Notes: generated by a model from the letters alone, not told the origin. A stretch of 64,000 nucleotides of DNA from Trichothecium roseum (GCA_026184415.1 CM047943.1:1178001-1242000), one strand, 5' to 3'. Shown: positions 44,261 through 55,442, counted from the first letter of the stretch. Made by a program: numbers and translations.

Positions 44261-45874
44261 TCACCCACCGGCATTTTCCTTACGCTCCTCCTTTCTCCTT
44301 CGTTTCTCCGCCAGTTGCGCCCTCCACTTGGCCCCCCTCGACATAACGAGCAGCAGCCCCGGAACAAAGGCGAGACAGGGCACTATAAGGATGGTCCCCG
44401 ACCAGCCTATTCCCACAGCCTCAATCATGGGCCCGATGGCGGCGGTCGCGGCTGCCCCCATGAGCCCCCTGGTGAGATTATTGGCTGCCATGGCCGTTCC
44501 TACCTTGCCTGGGTGTATGTCTGCCAGCAGAGCGTAAGCGGTACCGCTATATCCCATCATGCCAACTCCCTGAAGCGCACTCATAACACCAGCTAGAGCT
44601 AAATGTGCCCTGGCCTCGACGACCCAGCCCCAGCCTGCCAGTGCCGCGCTACCTAATAATAGCAGCGGCAGCCCGATCTCGAGCCGCGCTCGCTCAATGG
44701 GGAAGCCCGCGAGTTCTATCTGCCGCGCGCCGTCAAATGGTAGACCCAGCCGAGAGCAGTGTCGCCTAAAGTTCCAGGTCATGGCCCGGCCTACCACGAC
44801 GGCGGCCACGACGGCGCCTAGTGCGAAGGGGAGATACATGAGGCCTACCTGAGTCTCGTTCAAGCCATAAGCGTGGGGCATCTCAGTCGACATTGACGTG
44901 GCCAGAGCCTGGATGCCTGTCATTGTCATACTGCCACTGCCCAACAGCAAGCCCGTTTCCTTTTCAAAGAGAATGAAGACAGATCCGAGCAAGTTGGGCA
45001 TCTTGAACTTGAACTTTTTCGACGATCCAGGGGCTTCTTCTTCTTCTTGCCCGCCATTTTCCCCATTTCCAGGGGTCGTCGTCGTTCCCGCCGCTATTTT
45101 GCGCCGCAGCTTGACGACCTGCCACAAATTCCGGTACAGAGGAGGGGGCATGGCGGACCCGTCGTCCACTATGTGACGACAGGTCTCGGGGAAGAAGACG
45201 GCGACGGGAATGACGTAGACGGTTCCTAGGGCGGCGAGGAACCAGAATATGAAGCGCCAACCAAGCGACTGCGATAACAACCCCCCAATGACGGGGCCTA
45301 ACGCAGGACCAAAAACGGCTGGCAGGGCGGTGAAAGCCGCATAAGAGCCCCTCTCGGCTGAGGTGGCGACGTCGGCGATGACGGCGTTACTCAGGGCCGG
45401 CAGCGGGCTGGATCCAGCAGACTGGAGGCAACGCAGGGCCAGAACTCCCCCGTAGCTGGGCACCAGGGCGAGGCCGATACAGGCGGTCACATAGACGCAG
45501 AAGCAGGCGATGTAGGCAGGACGACGCCCGCCGCTGTCGGCCAGGGAGCCGATGAGCATGGGCATCAGGGCCTGGACGGCTATGTAGGTCGTCACGGTGA
45601 GGTTCACCCGTGACACGGAGACGCCCAAGTCCGCGGCCACGGAGGGCAGCGAAGGTAGATAGATCTGACCGGAGAAAGGAGAATAAAAGGCGCCCAGAGT
45701 TGCGGCCAAAACGATTCCACGCTTCTGCCATGTCGAAAAGACGGAGTATAAGGGCGGCGGTGGGACGTCTCCGTCGAGGGCGGTGCCGAATTCAGGGTCC
45801 TGCTGCCTGACCGGGCGTTTGCTGTGGTGATGGTCCCTAACTTCATCATCGAGCTCCTTTTCTGGTCCGGCCAT
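44261..45874 (-). CDS. MFS drug:H+ antiporter-type transporter (DHA1)
   Basis: A single-exon 537-residue protein with twelve predicted membrane helices. The cytoplasmic N terminus (about 45 residues, His- and Asp-rich) precedes GIVLAATLGAFYSPFSGQIY. Family motifs are LIGSLADSGGRRPAYIACF (motif A, loop 2-3), LRCLQSAGSSPLPALSNAVI and the antiporter motif C PAVFGPALGPVIGGLLSQSL followed by GWRFIFWFLAALGTVY. PETCRHIVDDGS begins the central loop, which is long and charged (about 245-300, with a Gly/Glu-rich insert). The second half shows NETQVGLMYLPFALGAVVA and IHPGKVGTAMAANNLTRGL. This layout matches fungal Qdr/Dtr-like DHA1 transporters that export drugs, polyamines or spore-wall precursors. The substrate is unknown. 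The C terminus is a cluster of Lys/Arg/Glu. Its promoter is shared with the divergent sugar-porter gene at 47.9 kb. Confidence 0.9.
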   Translation of the reverse strand: MAGPEKELDDEVRDHHHSKRPVRQQDPEFGTALDGDVPPPPLYSVFSTWQKRGIVLAATLGAFYSPFSGQIYLPSLPSVAADLGVSVSRVNLTVTTYIAVQALMPMLIGSLADSGGRRPAYIACFCVYVTACIGLALVPSYGGVLALRCLQSAGSSPLPALSNAVIADVATSAERGSYAAFTALPAVFGPALGPVIGGLLSQSLGWRFIFWFLAALGTVYVIPVAVFFPETCRHIVDDGSAMPPPLYRNLWQVVKLRRKIAAGTTTTPGNGENGGQEEEEAPGSSKKFKFKMPNLLGSVFILFEKETGLLLGSGSMTMTGIQALATSMSTEMPHAYGLNETQVGLMYLPFALGAVVAAVVVGRAMTWNFRRHCSRLGLPFDGARQIELAGFPIERARLEIGLPLLLLGSAALAGWGWVVEARAHLALAGVMSALQGVGMMGYSGTAYALLADIHPGKVGTAMAANNLTRGLMGAAATAAIGPMIEAVGIGWSGTILIVPCLAFVPGLLLVMSRGAKWRAQLAEKRRRKEERKENAGG

Positions 45875-47935
45875 TTTGTTTGGGAGGTTAGGGTTATGAT
45901 GCGGTCACTCTAGGATACGCGTGTTTGCTGGGAGTTGTATATATTTATATATACACATATGAATAAATACATGCGTGCGCCGCACCGCAGCCTATCGTAC
46001 AATATTCGCAAAGGCCGTGATCCAAGTCCGTCTCTGCCCGCCGACTTCGGTACGGCTTTGACACTTGATCTCAGGGTTCTCTCAGCCCAAGTTGCAAGCT
46101 CATGTCCCAAGGGATTGGTGAAGGCCCGCAAAGTCCGATTCTTGGATGGTAAGAAACATGCCACATAGTCGCTTCGGCCTATGAATGAGTAGGAGGAAGG
46201 AGGAGCGGGATTGGAGTATGCATAGTGAATGCCGTCTACTAGAACATGATTCGAGAAGAGATGAATTCTCGGACTAGCTATGAATTGAAGAGATGGGGAA
46301 AAACAGAGATTCGAGGAAGTGCTTGGCTCTAATACGTTACGCAAGGCAAATGTGAAGCTACTATGGATTTCCAGCTACTTCTCCTCCCCGGCTTTCTTTT
46401 TACATCACCAGAAGACCTCCTCTCTTGGTTTTTTTTCTTTTTCTGTCCTTCTTCTTCTTGTCGATTTCTCCTGCGCTTTTCGCCTTGCCTTGCCCGTGGC
46501 TTAGAAAAGCGAATTTCGGCAACGGACCCGAAGGGTCTCCATACGTACAATAGTACGGAGTACCGTAGTAAACAGTGTCCATCCATGTTTAACTGTCAAT
46601 ACGCACCTGGTTTAGTGGGGGTGATTTAGCTACGCGGCCCCCGATGCGAGAATCGCTCTCGATGAAAACCCCGTAGGTGCCCGTACTCCGTACTCCGTGA
46701 TGTACTCCGTACATACATATGTACGCGGGCCCTGCTGGCCGTAGGGCTTCACGCCGTCGGACTATGGCAACAGGTGTCTAATACGGGGTACTCTACGGAG
46801 TATACGGAGTACTGTATCTTATTCGTTCTACGGAATAACCGGGAATAATTTACGGAGTTCGAGATGCCCTGGATAAACTCCGGCGGATCATCAAGTCTAT
46901 TGGGGAGATGGCCTACGGAGACGGCGATTAAAGATATTCTCCGGTCGCAATCTGCTCCGTACCAAGCCTACTACGGAGTACGTAGTACAGTGTATGAAGT
47001 ATGCGACAATGTTATGCGATTCGTGGATAGGGAGGCTCAAGCTGTCTGGAGAAAAAAAATGGGGAGGAAAAAAGGGTACAGCAAAGAAGGATGAATTGGA
47101 CCAGCACAAATGGCAAAAGACCACAGTCGTCATAGAGTCCACACAGGCCATGGTACTCCGTACTCCGTACCGATTACTATGGAAGAACCCTCCCCGCCCA
47201 ACGACGGTTGACAGATGGGCTAAAAGAAACAAGCTTACGTCTTGCACCTTGCACCTTGCATCCTTGGCATCCTACATCTCCAAAAACTCTCCGGACCAGG
47301 AAGCATTTCTTCTTCTTTGCCTTATCCAGCAACGCGGGTGGGCTATGCAACCTATGCTACGTCGTCGTCGTCGACACACCCACATCCCGACAATAATACG
47401 GAGTAGCACAACACGATTAGGTAGAGTCTCTCAACAGGGGCACCACGGCAGATCGAAACTTCCCCCCCCCCCCTCCTCTCCCCCTGTCAGATTCTAGTAC
47501 TATTTCTCTTTTCCCAAAATAGACCGCATTCACTGCAACCTTTGCCTTCCTATAGGGCCGTCGCGCATTTCGCAGTGTTCACGTCCAACACTGCCCGCAT
47601 TCGTAAGCTACAACCATGGAGTAGTATGCAAAACGCCATGATGGATTAGGGCGAGCGGGGAGGGGAGGGGGGGTTGCGAATGATGAAAGAGTGAAGCAAA
47701 AAAAAGGATTAAAAAGAATAAGGGTCCTTGACCTCCCCGAGAAAGAAAGAGAGGGAAACCAGGTCATAAACAAATCCTCGACGTTCCAACAACACATCTC
47801 CCTGTTGCGTCTCTTTTTCCCTTAAAAATTACATCCATCTGTCGATATCACATCATCAGAAAAGAAAAAGGAAAAGGAAAGAAAAGAACCAAAAAAAACA
47901 CACTCGGCAGACATTCCAGGGCACAAAATTTGGCC
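45875..47935. promoter_or_regulatory. 2-kb bidirectional promoter dense in TACGGAGTA motifs
   Basis: The starts of two divergent MFS genes (45874 - and 47936 +) flank this region, and no gene is supported inside. It holds nine exact TACGGAGTA/TACTCCGTA copies within 850 bp (46554, 46684, 46703, 46794, 46803, 46972, 47154, 47161, 47397), several overlapping at 7- or 9-bp spacing, plus near copies. A GTC/GTCGTC run (about 47360-47372) and a C11 tract (about 47461) are also present. A regulatory role is inferred from position and density only. Confidence 0.5.
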
Positions 47936-49621
47936 ATGCGCGCCAACATCATGTCGCAAGACTACATCGAGCTCACAACGGTCGAGACTCAGTACCGCGG
48001 ACCCCACGGTGACCCCCTCCTAGAATCAACAACGACCTTTGGCGACCCCAAGCCGGAACCCGACACCGGCGGCACCACGACGGGTGACGCGGCCAACATG
48101 AGCCGCGACGAGGTGGAAAAGCTGCCCCTCTGGCAGGCCGTCAAGCTGTACCCCAAAGTCGTCGCCTACTGCCTCGTCCTCAGCTCCATCTTCCTCGGCT
48201 CCGGCTACGACTCCATCATCGTGGGCTCCATCACCGGCGTCGACTCCTTCCTGCAGGACTTTGGCTACCGTTTCGACGGCGAGCTCATCGTCCCCGCCGT
48301 GTGGTACTCGCTGTGGCTCGGCCTGCCGCCGGCCGGCATGGCGCTCGGCTCCCTCACCGGCGGCGAGCTGCAGGACCGCATCGGCCGCAAGCCTACCCTC
48401 CTCCTCGGCAGCCTGCTGTCCGCCGCCGCCGTGGCCGTCATCTTCTTCTCCCATGTGGCGCCCACGGGGGACGGCAGGCGCGCCACCTTCACGGCCGGCA
48501 TGACGCTGCAGGGGTACTCGGTCGGCATCATCAAGAACACGGTGCTGACGTACGTGTCGGAGAACGCGCCGGCGGCCATCCGCGGCTCCGCCATGGCCCT
48601 GCTCCCGACCTGCAGCCTCCTCGGCCAGCTCGTCGGCGCTCTAACCCTCTACGGCATCAACGACGTCAAGGGGAAATCGGGCTACCTCACCGTCTTCGGC
48701 TCCCAGTGGATCTTCTCCTTCGCCGCCGCCGTCGTGTCCGTGGTCATGCCCGACAGCCCCGCCTACTACCTCAAGAGGGAACAGCCCGTCAAGGCGGCCC
48801 GCTCCGCCACCAGGCTCTTCGCCCCGCGCGTCGACCCGCGCGCGGAGCTGGCCAAGATCGACGAGGCCCTGCGCGAGGAGCAGGCCACGATGCGCGGCTC
48901 CAGCTACCTCTCCTGCCTCCGGGGCCCGCACCTCCGCCGCACGCTCATCGTCGCCTTTGTCAACATGCTCCCCGCCTTCTTCGGCCTCGACCTGCTCGGC
49001 AACGCTAGCACCTTCCTCAAGATCCTGGGCATGGACTCGGGCCACGCCCTGCTGGTGCTGATCCTCGGCATCGTCATCGGCATCACCGGCAACGCCACGG
49101 GCATCTGGGTGCTGACGCGCGTGGGGCGGCGCCCGGCCACGCTGTGGACCATGGGCGCGGCGGGCGTCTTCTGGGCCGGCCTCGGCGTGACGGGGTCCTT
49201 CTCGGGCAGCAGCGTGCCCTACGTCAGCGCGGGGGCCATGATGGCGGTCATCGCCGCCTGCGGGCTGGGCTGCTGGCCCGCGAGCTACGCCGTCATGGGC
49301 GAGGCCAGCTCCCTCCGGCTACGGTCCCGCACCCAGGCCCTCGGCGGCGTGGCCTCGCAGGTCTCCACCGTCGTCATGTCCCTCATCCTGCCCTACCTCT
49401 TCAACCCCGACGCCGCCGACCTCGGCGGGCGGACGGGCTTCGTCTACGCGGGCCTGTGCACCGTCGCCGTCGTCCTGGCCTTCCTCTGGCTGCCGGAGAT
49501 GAAGGGCCGCAGCGCGCTGGAGATTGACCTCATGTTCCAGGAGGGGCTGCCGGCGAGGAGGTTTAGGACCTGGAAGATGCCCGCCCAAGAAGAGACGGTT
49601 GCCGGTCCGGATGACGTGTGA
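47936..49621 (+). CDS. MFS sugar-porter-family transporter
   Basis: A single-exon protein of 561 residues. The start at 47936 is the first ATG of the frame, with a second in-frame Met five residues later. A 65-residue cytoplasmic N terminus leads into twelve helices. Sugar-porter motifs are seen in degenerate form: GGELQDRIGRKPTLLLGSLL (loop 2-3), VSENAPAAIRGSAMALLPTC (the usual E-x-A-P-x-x-x-R-G), PDSPAYYLKREQPVKAARSA (for PESPRWL), LTRVGRRPATLWTMGAAG (loop 8-9) and LPEMKGRSALEIDLMFQEG (for PETKG-x-x-x-E-E-I-D). The order fits fungal maltose/alpha-glucoside permease relatives. However, the helix-7 Gln-Gln...Gly-Ile-Asn sugar-binding motif is replaced by MLPAFFGLDLLGNASTFL, so transport of a common hexose is doubtful. 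Third codon positions are almost all G or C. It shares a 2-kb promoter with the divergent DHA1 gene. Confidence 0.88.
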   Translation: MRANIMSQDYIELTTVETQYRGPHGDPLLESTTTFGDPKPEPDTGGTTTGDAANMSRDEVEKLPLWQAVKLYPKVVAYCLVLSSIFLGSGYDSIIVGSITGVDSFLQDFGYRFDGELIVPAVWYSLWLGLPPAGMALGSLTGGELQDRIGRKPTLLLGSLLSAAAVAVIFFSHVAPTGDGRRATFTAGMTLQGYSVGIIKNTVLTYVSENAPAAIRGSAMALLPTCSLLGQLVGALTLYGINDVKGKSGYLTVFGSQWIFSFAAAVVSVVMPDSPAYYLKREQPVKAARSATRLFAPRVDPRAELAKIDEALREEQATMRGSSYLSCLRGPHLRRTLIVAFVNMLPAFFGLDLLGNASTFLKILGMDSGHALLVLILGIVIGITGNATGIWVLTRVGRRPATLWTMGAAGVFWAGLGVTGSFSGSSVPYVSAGAMMAVIAACGLGCWPASYAVMGEASSLRLRSRTQALGGVASQVSTVVMSLILPYLFNPDAADLGGRTGFVYAGLCTVAVVLAFLWLPEMKGRSALEIDLMFQEGLPARRFRTWKMPAQEETVAGPDDV

Positions 49622-51621
49622 GGTGAAAAGGAAATGCAATCCTTTCTTAATTATACATCCATCTCTTTGAAATCTCTGTTCTGTTTGTTTCAGGTCAAGG
49701 GGAGGGAGGGGGGGCCAGTACCCAGTACTTGGTGGGTGTCGCAAGATAGGGGTCACAAAAGCGGGTGCATAGCAGGATTGGTAGAGTTTTGATTTTACTG
49801 TATATATGGCGTTTATTTTTGTTCCTTCATCGCATTCATAGCATGGTTTCGAATCATTATGATTGTAAATTACTACCTTTTTTTTCCCCTGTGAACGAGC
49901 TGTTGACTCGCATGTGATGATGGAATGAACCTGATGCCGTAAAAAAAAAGGGGGGGGGCTTTGGTATTACCCTAGACACTAGATTAGAGCAGTAACGTCT
50001 TGTCCGTCGCTTGCTACGGGGTATGATATTCGCGATAAGACTGGCTTATCCATGATGATGATATCTGACTCCGGTTTGGTACTTTTTTGTAAACAAGTTA
50101 TTTGGAAGGGGTTGGTGGCATATGCCATACAATATCTCGTCGCGTGTAAATATATTTGCATCTCCTTTAACCATGGCCTGAAAGGCACGAGGTGTCCAAC
50201 TACTACTCAGTACTTAGTAATCGGTAATAGGTAAGTACTAGTACGGAGTATGCCCTCGACACACGACAAGGTAGGATAGCTCCGACTCGATCAAACACAC
50301 ACATTCCAAACCAGTCCAGAGCCCTTTCGGAGATGATGTCCCCCGTCCCCGTATCTCACGGAACAGGACATTTCTTTCTCCATCAAAAATCACCATCCAC
50401 CTCATCTTCCATCCCGTATACTCCGTAGTCCGTACACCGCACGGAGTATCGTGGCCACCATGTGGTGATAAGATAGATACTCCCACGGATAAGGCTACGG
50501 ACACGGAAACGGACGCGGCGTTTATCTCTACTCTCCGATCCCTGTAAAAAAAAAACCCCCTTCCTCCGTAGCACCACCATTACTGAGTACCATACGGAGT
50601 ACCCCCAGAAAAAAAAAAAGAAAAAAAAGTCCGTTCCCGCAACCGCGCCCGTACCCGTCGTCCGCATCATTGCCGCCGGGGCACCGCCGCGTCGACCAGG
50701 GCGAAACCCGGAGCAAGCAGCCAGCACACACACCAGCTCCCCTCCCCTCCCCTCCACTCCCCTCTCTCAAGCCCCCTAGCCCCGTCATACATCTAGACAT
50801 TGACAAGGCTTCATGGAACAAAGCCACATTTTCCGTCGCAAAAAAATAATTCCCGGGCCCTTTGCTCGTTCTCTTTCGCGCCTGCTGGTTCGTGCTATTC
50901 CCAGTCAATCATACGTCAAATGAATAACTTGGGGTACTGCTATTTACCCCAGCAGGCTTTCTTATTGTTTTAAGCCGATATGATAGGGGTGCTGCGTGTA
51001 GGACGGGGCTTGGAGGTTTCCTTTTCCCAACGGGATTCGAGGGTCTTGGCCCAGAAAGCCGATTTTCGGGATATCATTTTGGGAGGGGAGGAGGAGGATG
51101 TATCAGTATGCAAATACTACTAGTACTAATGTACCATCATTACGGAGTACACGATTCATGTATATTATACATGTATACCATATACAAGTACGCGTACATA
51201 TATAGAGCATACACACGCCTTCAACTCTTTACAACTTGTTAGACTTGACACATCACAACCTATAGACACATACTTCGTACGTCACAGCATATATATATAT
51301 ATATATCTGGTTGAAAGACCATACCTATAATACGCCATCTGCCGCCTCCGACCACCGTCGCCAACTTTCACAACATCTCACAGCCAAGCACACCCACCAC
51401 GCGGCATCTACCAAGAAACACGCACTCATTTAACCACCACTACCAGGCACATAACGCCGGCAACCCCGTTGGCATCTCAAATACGACCAACACCCACCTG
51501 GACACACAGCCTCTCTACCACCAAGCATTCTGTAGACGACAAGAAAAAGAGAAAGAGGGGATAACAAGAAGAAATATATATATATAAACAGTAAAAGAGG
51601 CAAATATAGACAACACCGCAC
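49622..51621. other. intergenic upstream of the CYP505 fusion
   Basis: No gene is supported in 2 kb. It contains four exact TACGGAGTA-type motifs (50242, 50419, 50593, 51141), a CCCCTCCCCTCCCCT tract (about 50738-50763), an 18-bp AT run (51289-51306) and an ATATATATATAA stretch (about 51575-51588) some 35-45 bp before the CYP505 start codon that could serve as a TATA element. Confidence 0.55.
51289..51306. repeat. AT dinucleotide microsatellite
   Basis: Nine perfect AT units lie about 315 bp upstream of the P450-fusion start. Confidence 0.9.
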
Positions 51622-54600
51622 ATGTCCGACACCAAGGAAATCCCCCGGACGCCCGGGCTCCTCAGCCTCCCAAACATCCAGGGCCTGCTCTTCGGCGGCT
51701 GCCCCGCCGGCAGCTCCCTTGCCGTCCAAAATGGTAAACTCGACAGCTTTCAACCCCCTTCCTCCCCCCGTTTAATGGCAATCTTCTTACCGGGTTTTAT
51801 GCTGACCTTGATTACCCTTGCCAAGAGCGCATCTTCCGCACGAGAATAGGGACCAAGGCGGTGGTCGTCCTGTCCTGCCAGGAGTACATCAACGAGGCCT
51901 TCGATGAGAGGCGTTTTCACAAGTCCATCAAGATGTCGTTGGGAGTAAGAGACAGCCATGAACCCCAACCAGTCCCCTTTCTACGCAGATACTCATTTCC
52001 TTGTAGATGGTCAGAGAAGGCGTACACGATGGCTTATTCACTGTAAGTGTCCATTCTCTCTCTCTCTCTCTCTCGCACACCCCTGGGACATTACCAACAA
52101 CCACCATAAAGGCCATCGAAGGCGAAGAGGCATGGGGCATCGCCCACAGGGTCTTGGTCCCAGCCTTCGGTCCCCTCCCAATCCGAGCCATGTTCGACGA
52201 GATGCGCGACGTGGCCACCCAGCTGGCCCTCAAGCTCGCCCGCCACGGGCCCGCCGCCCCCGTCCTCACCACCGACGACTTCACCCGCCTGGCCCTCGAC
52301 ACCCTGGCCCTCTGCTCCATGGGCTACCGCTTCAACTCCTTCTACCGCGAGGGCGTGCACGACTTCGTCCGCGCCATGAACGACTTCCTCCTCGAGTGCG
52401 GCAGCCGCAACCGCCGCTCCGGCTACCTCCCCGACCTCGCCTACAGCCGTGCCAACGGCAGGTTCGCCGCCGACATCGCCACCATGAAGCGCATCGCCGG
52501 CGAGGTCCTCGAGGCCCGCAAGAAGACACCAGGGGACAGGACCGACCTGCTCACCGCCATGCTCGACGGCGTGGACCGGCGCACCGGCAAGAAGCTCACC
52601 GACGACAACATCATCAACAACCTCATCACCTTCCTCATCGCCGGCCACGAGACCACCTCGGGCATGATCAGCTTCGCCTTCTACCAGCTCCTCAGGCACC
52701 CCGAGGCCTACCGCAAGGTCCAGCAAGAGGTCGACGCCGTCGTCGGCCGCGGCTCCATAACCGTCGAGCACCTTTCCAAGCTCCCGTACACTTCAGCCGT
52801 AAGTCGTCAACCCCCCCCGGTCCCCTACTATGTCTTTCGCTGAAGCATTGCTGACTCGTTCTTGGGGAGACGAAAACAGGTCCTCCGCGAGACTCTGCGC
52901 CTGTCCGCCAACATCCCCTCCATAACCGTCGAGCCTTACGAGGACACGCTCATCGCGGGCAAGTACCTCGTCCGCAAGGGCGAGCCCGTCCTCTGCCGCC
53001 TCGCCAAGGCCCACCTCGACCCTCTCGTCTACGGCGACGACGCTGAGTCCTTCCGGCCCGAGCGCATGCTCGACCATAACTTCGCCCGCCTCAACGAGCA
53101 GTACCCCAACTGCTGGAAGCCCTTCGGCAACGGCAAGCGCGGCTGCATAGGTCGCCCCTTTGCCTGGCAGGAGGCCCTCCTCTGCATCTCCATGCTCTTC
53201 CAGAATTTCGACTTCGTCATGGACGACCCGGGCTACAAGCTCGAGGTCGTCAAGACGCTGACCATCAAGCCGGGCAACTTTTACATACGCGCCAGCCTCC
53301 GCCACGGCATGACCCCCGCCGAGCTGGAGCGCTGCCTCGCCGGCCGCGACCCCCAGTCTCATGCTCACGTCGGCCAATCCGCCAAGGATGTCGGCGGTGG
53401 CGGCCGGTTGAGCGGTGGCAAGGAGACCCAGAGGAGACCCCTTACCATCCTCTACGGCTCCAACAGCGGCACCTGCGCCGCCATGGCCCAGCGTCTCGCC
53501 GCCGATGCCCCCTCGCACGGCTTCCGCGCCTCGACCGTTTCCGCCCTCGACGACGTCATGTCCGGGGCCAGCGGCGACGGCAACCTCCCCAGAGACGAGC
53601 CCGTCACCATCATCACGGCCTCGTACGAGGGCAAGCCCCCCTCCAACGCCGAGAAGTTCGTCCCCTGGCTGGAGGGGCTCGGACCAAAAGCTCTAGAGGG
53701 CGTGAACTACGCCGTCTTCGGCTGCGGCCACCGCGACTGGACCGACACCTTTCACCGCATCCCCACGCTCGTCGACGCAGCATTGGAGGCGAGCTCCGCC
53801 AGCCGCTTGGTACCCCTCGGCACCACCGACGCCGCCGAATCGGACATGTTTGGTGACTTCGAGGCGTGGGAGGACGACCTGCTCTGGCCCGCTCTCAAGG
53901 CTAGATATGGCACTGGGGAGGAAGAGGAGGACGACAACGCCGACGGGGAGACCGAGGCATCGGAAGGCGGGCTCAGGATCGATATTTCCGTTCCGCGCAA
54001 AACCGCCCTCAACCAGAGCCTCGACGAGGCCGTCGTACTCTCCGAGAGAACCCTGACGGCGGCGCCCAGCAGCGGTAACGCAGCGCCCGTTCCCGTCAAA
54101 AAGCACCTCGAGGTCAGGCTGCCTCCCGGCGCGGCGTACAGGCCCGGCGACTACCTCTCGGTGCTGCCCGTGAACCCCAAGGAGACCATCGCCCGCGTCC
54201 TGCGCCGCTTCCGGGTCCCGTGGGACGCGTCTCTTCGCATCGCCGCCGACCAGGCCACGATGCTGCCCGCCGGCAAGGATATTTCCGTCGTCGAGGCTCT
54301 GGGAGCCTACGTGGAGCTCTGCCAGCCCGCCACCCGCAAGGTACCATAAACCGCATCCACTCCTTTCTATTTCTTTTCCAACACTAATAGAAACTGAACT
54401 AACTGTATGGCGTTAAAAACGTGTAGAGCATATTAATCCTGGCCAGAGCAGGTGGTGGTAAACAATCGACCATCGAAGGGGAACTCAAGCTGTTGGCCGG
54501 TGACAAGTTCCACGAAGAGATTTCTCTGAAAAAGGTATCCGTCCTGGACCTGCTCGAGTGCTACCCTTCCATCCACCTCCCTCTCGGAACCTACCTCGGC

Positions 54601-55442
54601 ATGCTGCCTCCGATGAGAACACGGCAATAGTAAGTCTTTGTTTATTTTTTAACCCCCCCCCCTCTCCTTTGGCGTTGGGGAAAAAGGCAAAGGAAAGGGG
54701 GGAGTGGAAAAGACACAGCTGACATTTGCAAAATCTGACCAGCTCCATATCATCATCTCCCCTAGTCGACTCGTCCAGAGCTACAATCACATACTCGGTC
54801 CTGGACATGCCCCCCGTTGCTGCCGGTGGCCGTCACCGCCACCTCGGCGCGGCCAGCAACTTCCTCGCCTCCCTCCGTGCGGGCGACAGCATCCAGGTGT
54901 CGGTGCGCCCGTGCCAGTCAGGCTTCCGCCTACCGTCCGACCGGGGGATGGAGACGACGCCCCTGGTCCTCGTCGCCGCCGGTGCCGGCCTCGCCCCGTT
55001 TCTCGGCTTCATTCAGGAGCGCGCCGCACTTCTCTCTGCCACCACACCCGGTAATAATAAAAAGGCACTGGCACCTGCTCTTCTCTTCTTCGGTTGCCGT
55101 GGCCTTGGCCAGGACGACATTTACGCTCAAGAGCTTGTTGAATGGGAGGCCCTCGGCGCCGTTACCGTGAGGAGTATCTACTCTCGCGCCGCTCCGGATA
55201 GCAGCGGCGATGAGCTAGGATACGTTCAGGACAGGCTGTACCGCGATAGAAAGGATGTCTGGGCGCTGTGGGCTGAGGGAGCCAAGATTTATGTCTGCGG
55301 GTCGAGGAGGATGGGCCGCGGGGTTGAAGAGACGTTTGCAAGGATCGCCGAGGAGGAACAAGGAGAGTCAGGTATTGGCGGTAAGGGATGGATTGAGAGC
55401 CAGAAGCGGGATGAGAGATTTGTGACGGATATTTTTGATTAA
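51622..55442 (+). CDS. self-sufficient cytochrome P450-reductase fusion (CYP505/P450foxy type)
   Basis: Seven exons (51622-51733, 51826-51944, 52007-52042, 52112-52798, 52880-54340, 54427-54629, 54743-55442) give about 1105 residues. Family members hydroxylate fatty acids near the omega end using their own NADPH reductase. P450 landmarks: I-helix AGHETTSG at about 266, K-helix ETLR at about 322, and heme loop FGNGKRGCIGRPFAWQEA with the axial Cys at about 407. FMN domain: TILYGSNSGTCAAMAQRL from about 506, and NYAVFGCGHRDWTDTFHRIP. FAD domain: YRPGDYLSVLP and MRTRQYSISSSPL, split by the last intron. NADPH domain: LVLVAAGAGLAPFLGFIQ and KIYVCGSRRMGRGV. There is no N-terminal membrane anchor, as in P450foxy. 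The second exon joins early (ERIFRTRIGTKAVVVLS), so the usual 'L-x-x-x-Y-G' region is shortened. An unseen micro-exon, or a different first intron, is possible there. Codons are strongly GC3-biased. Confidence 0.92.
52055..52074. repeat. CT microsatellite in a CYP505-fusion intron
   Basis: Ten CT/TC units fill part of the 69-bp third intron. The intron length is a multiple of three and has no in-frame stop, so retention would add 23 residues without breaking the frame. Confidence 0.9.

Noticed and set aside
48301..49008. 235-codon Arg/Pro-rich frame overlapping the sugar-porter gene
   Set aside because: It is a shifted-frame shadow of a very GC-rich coding region. The same applies to frames at 51958-52854 and 62068-62468.
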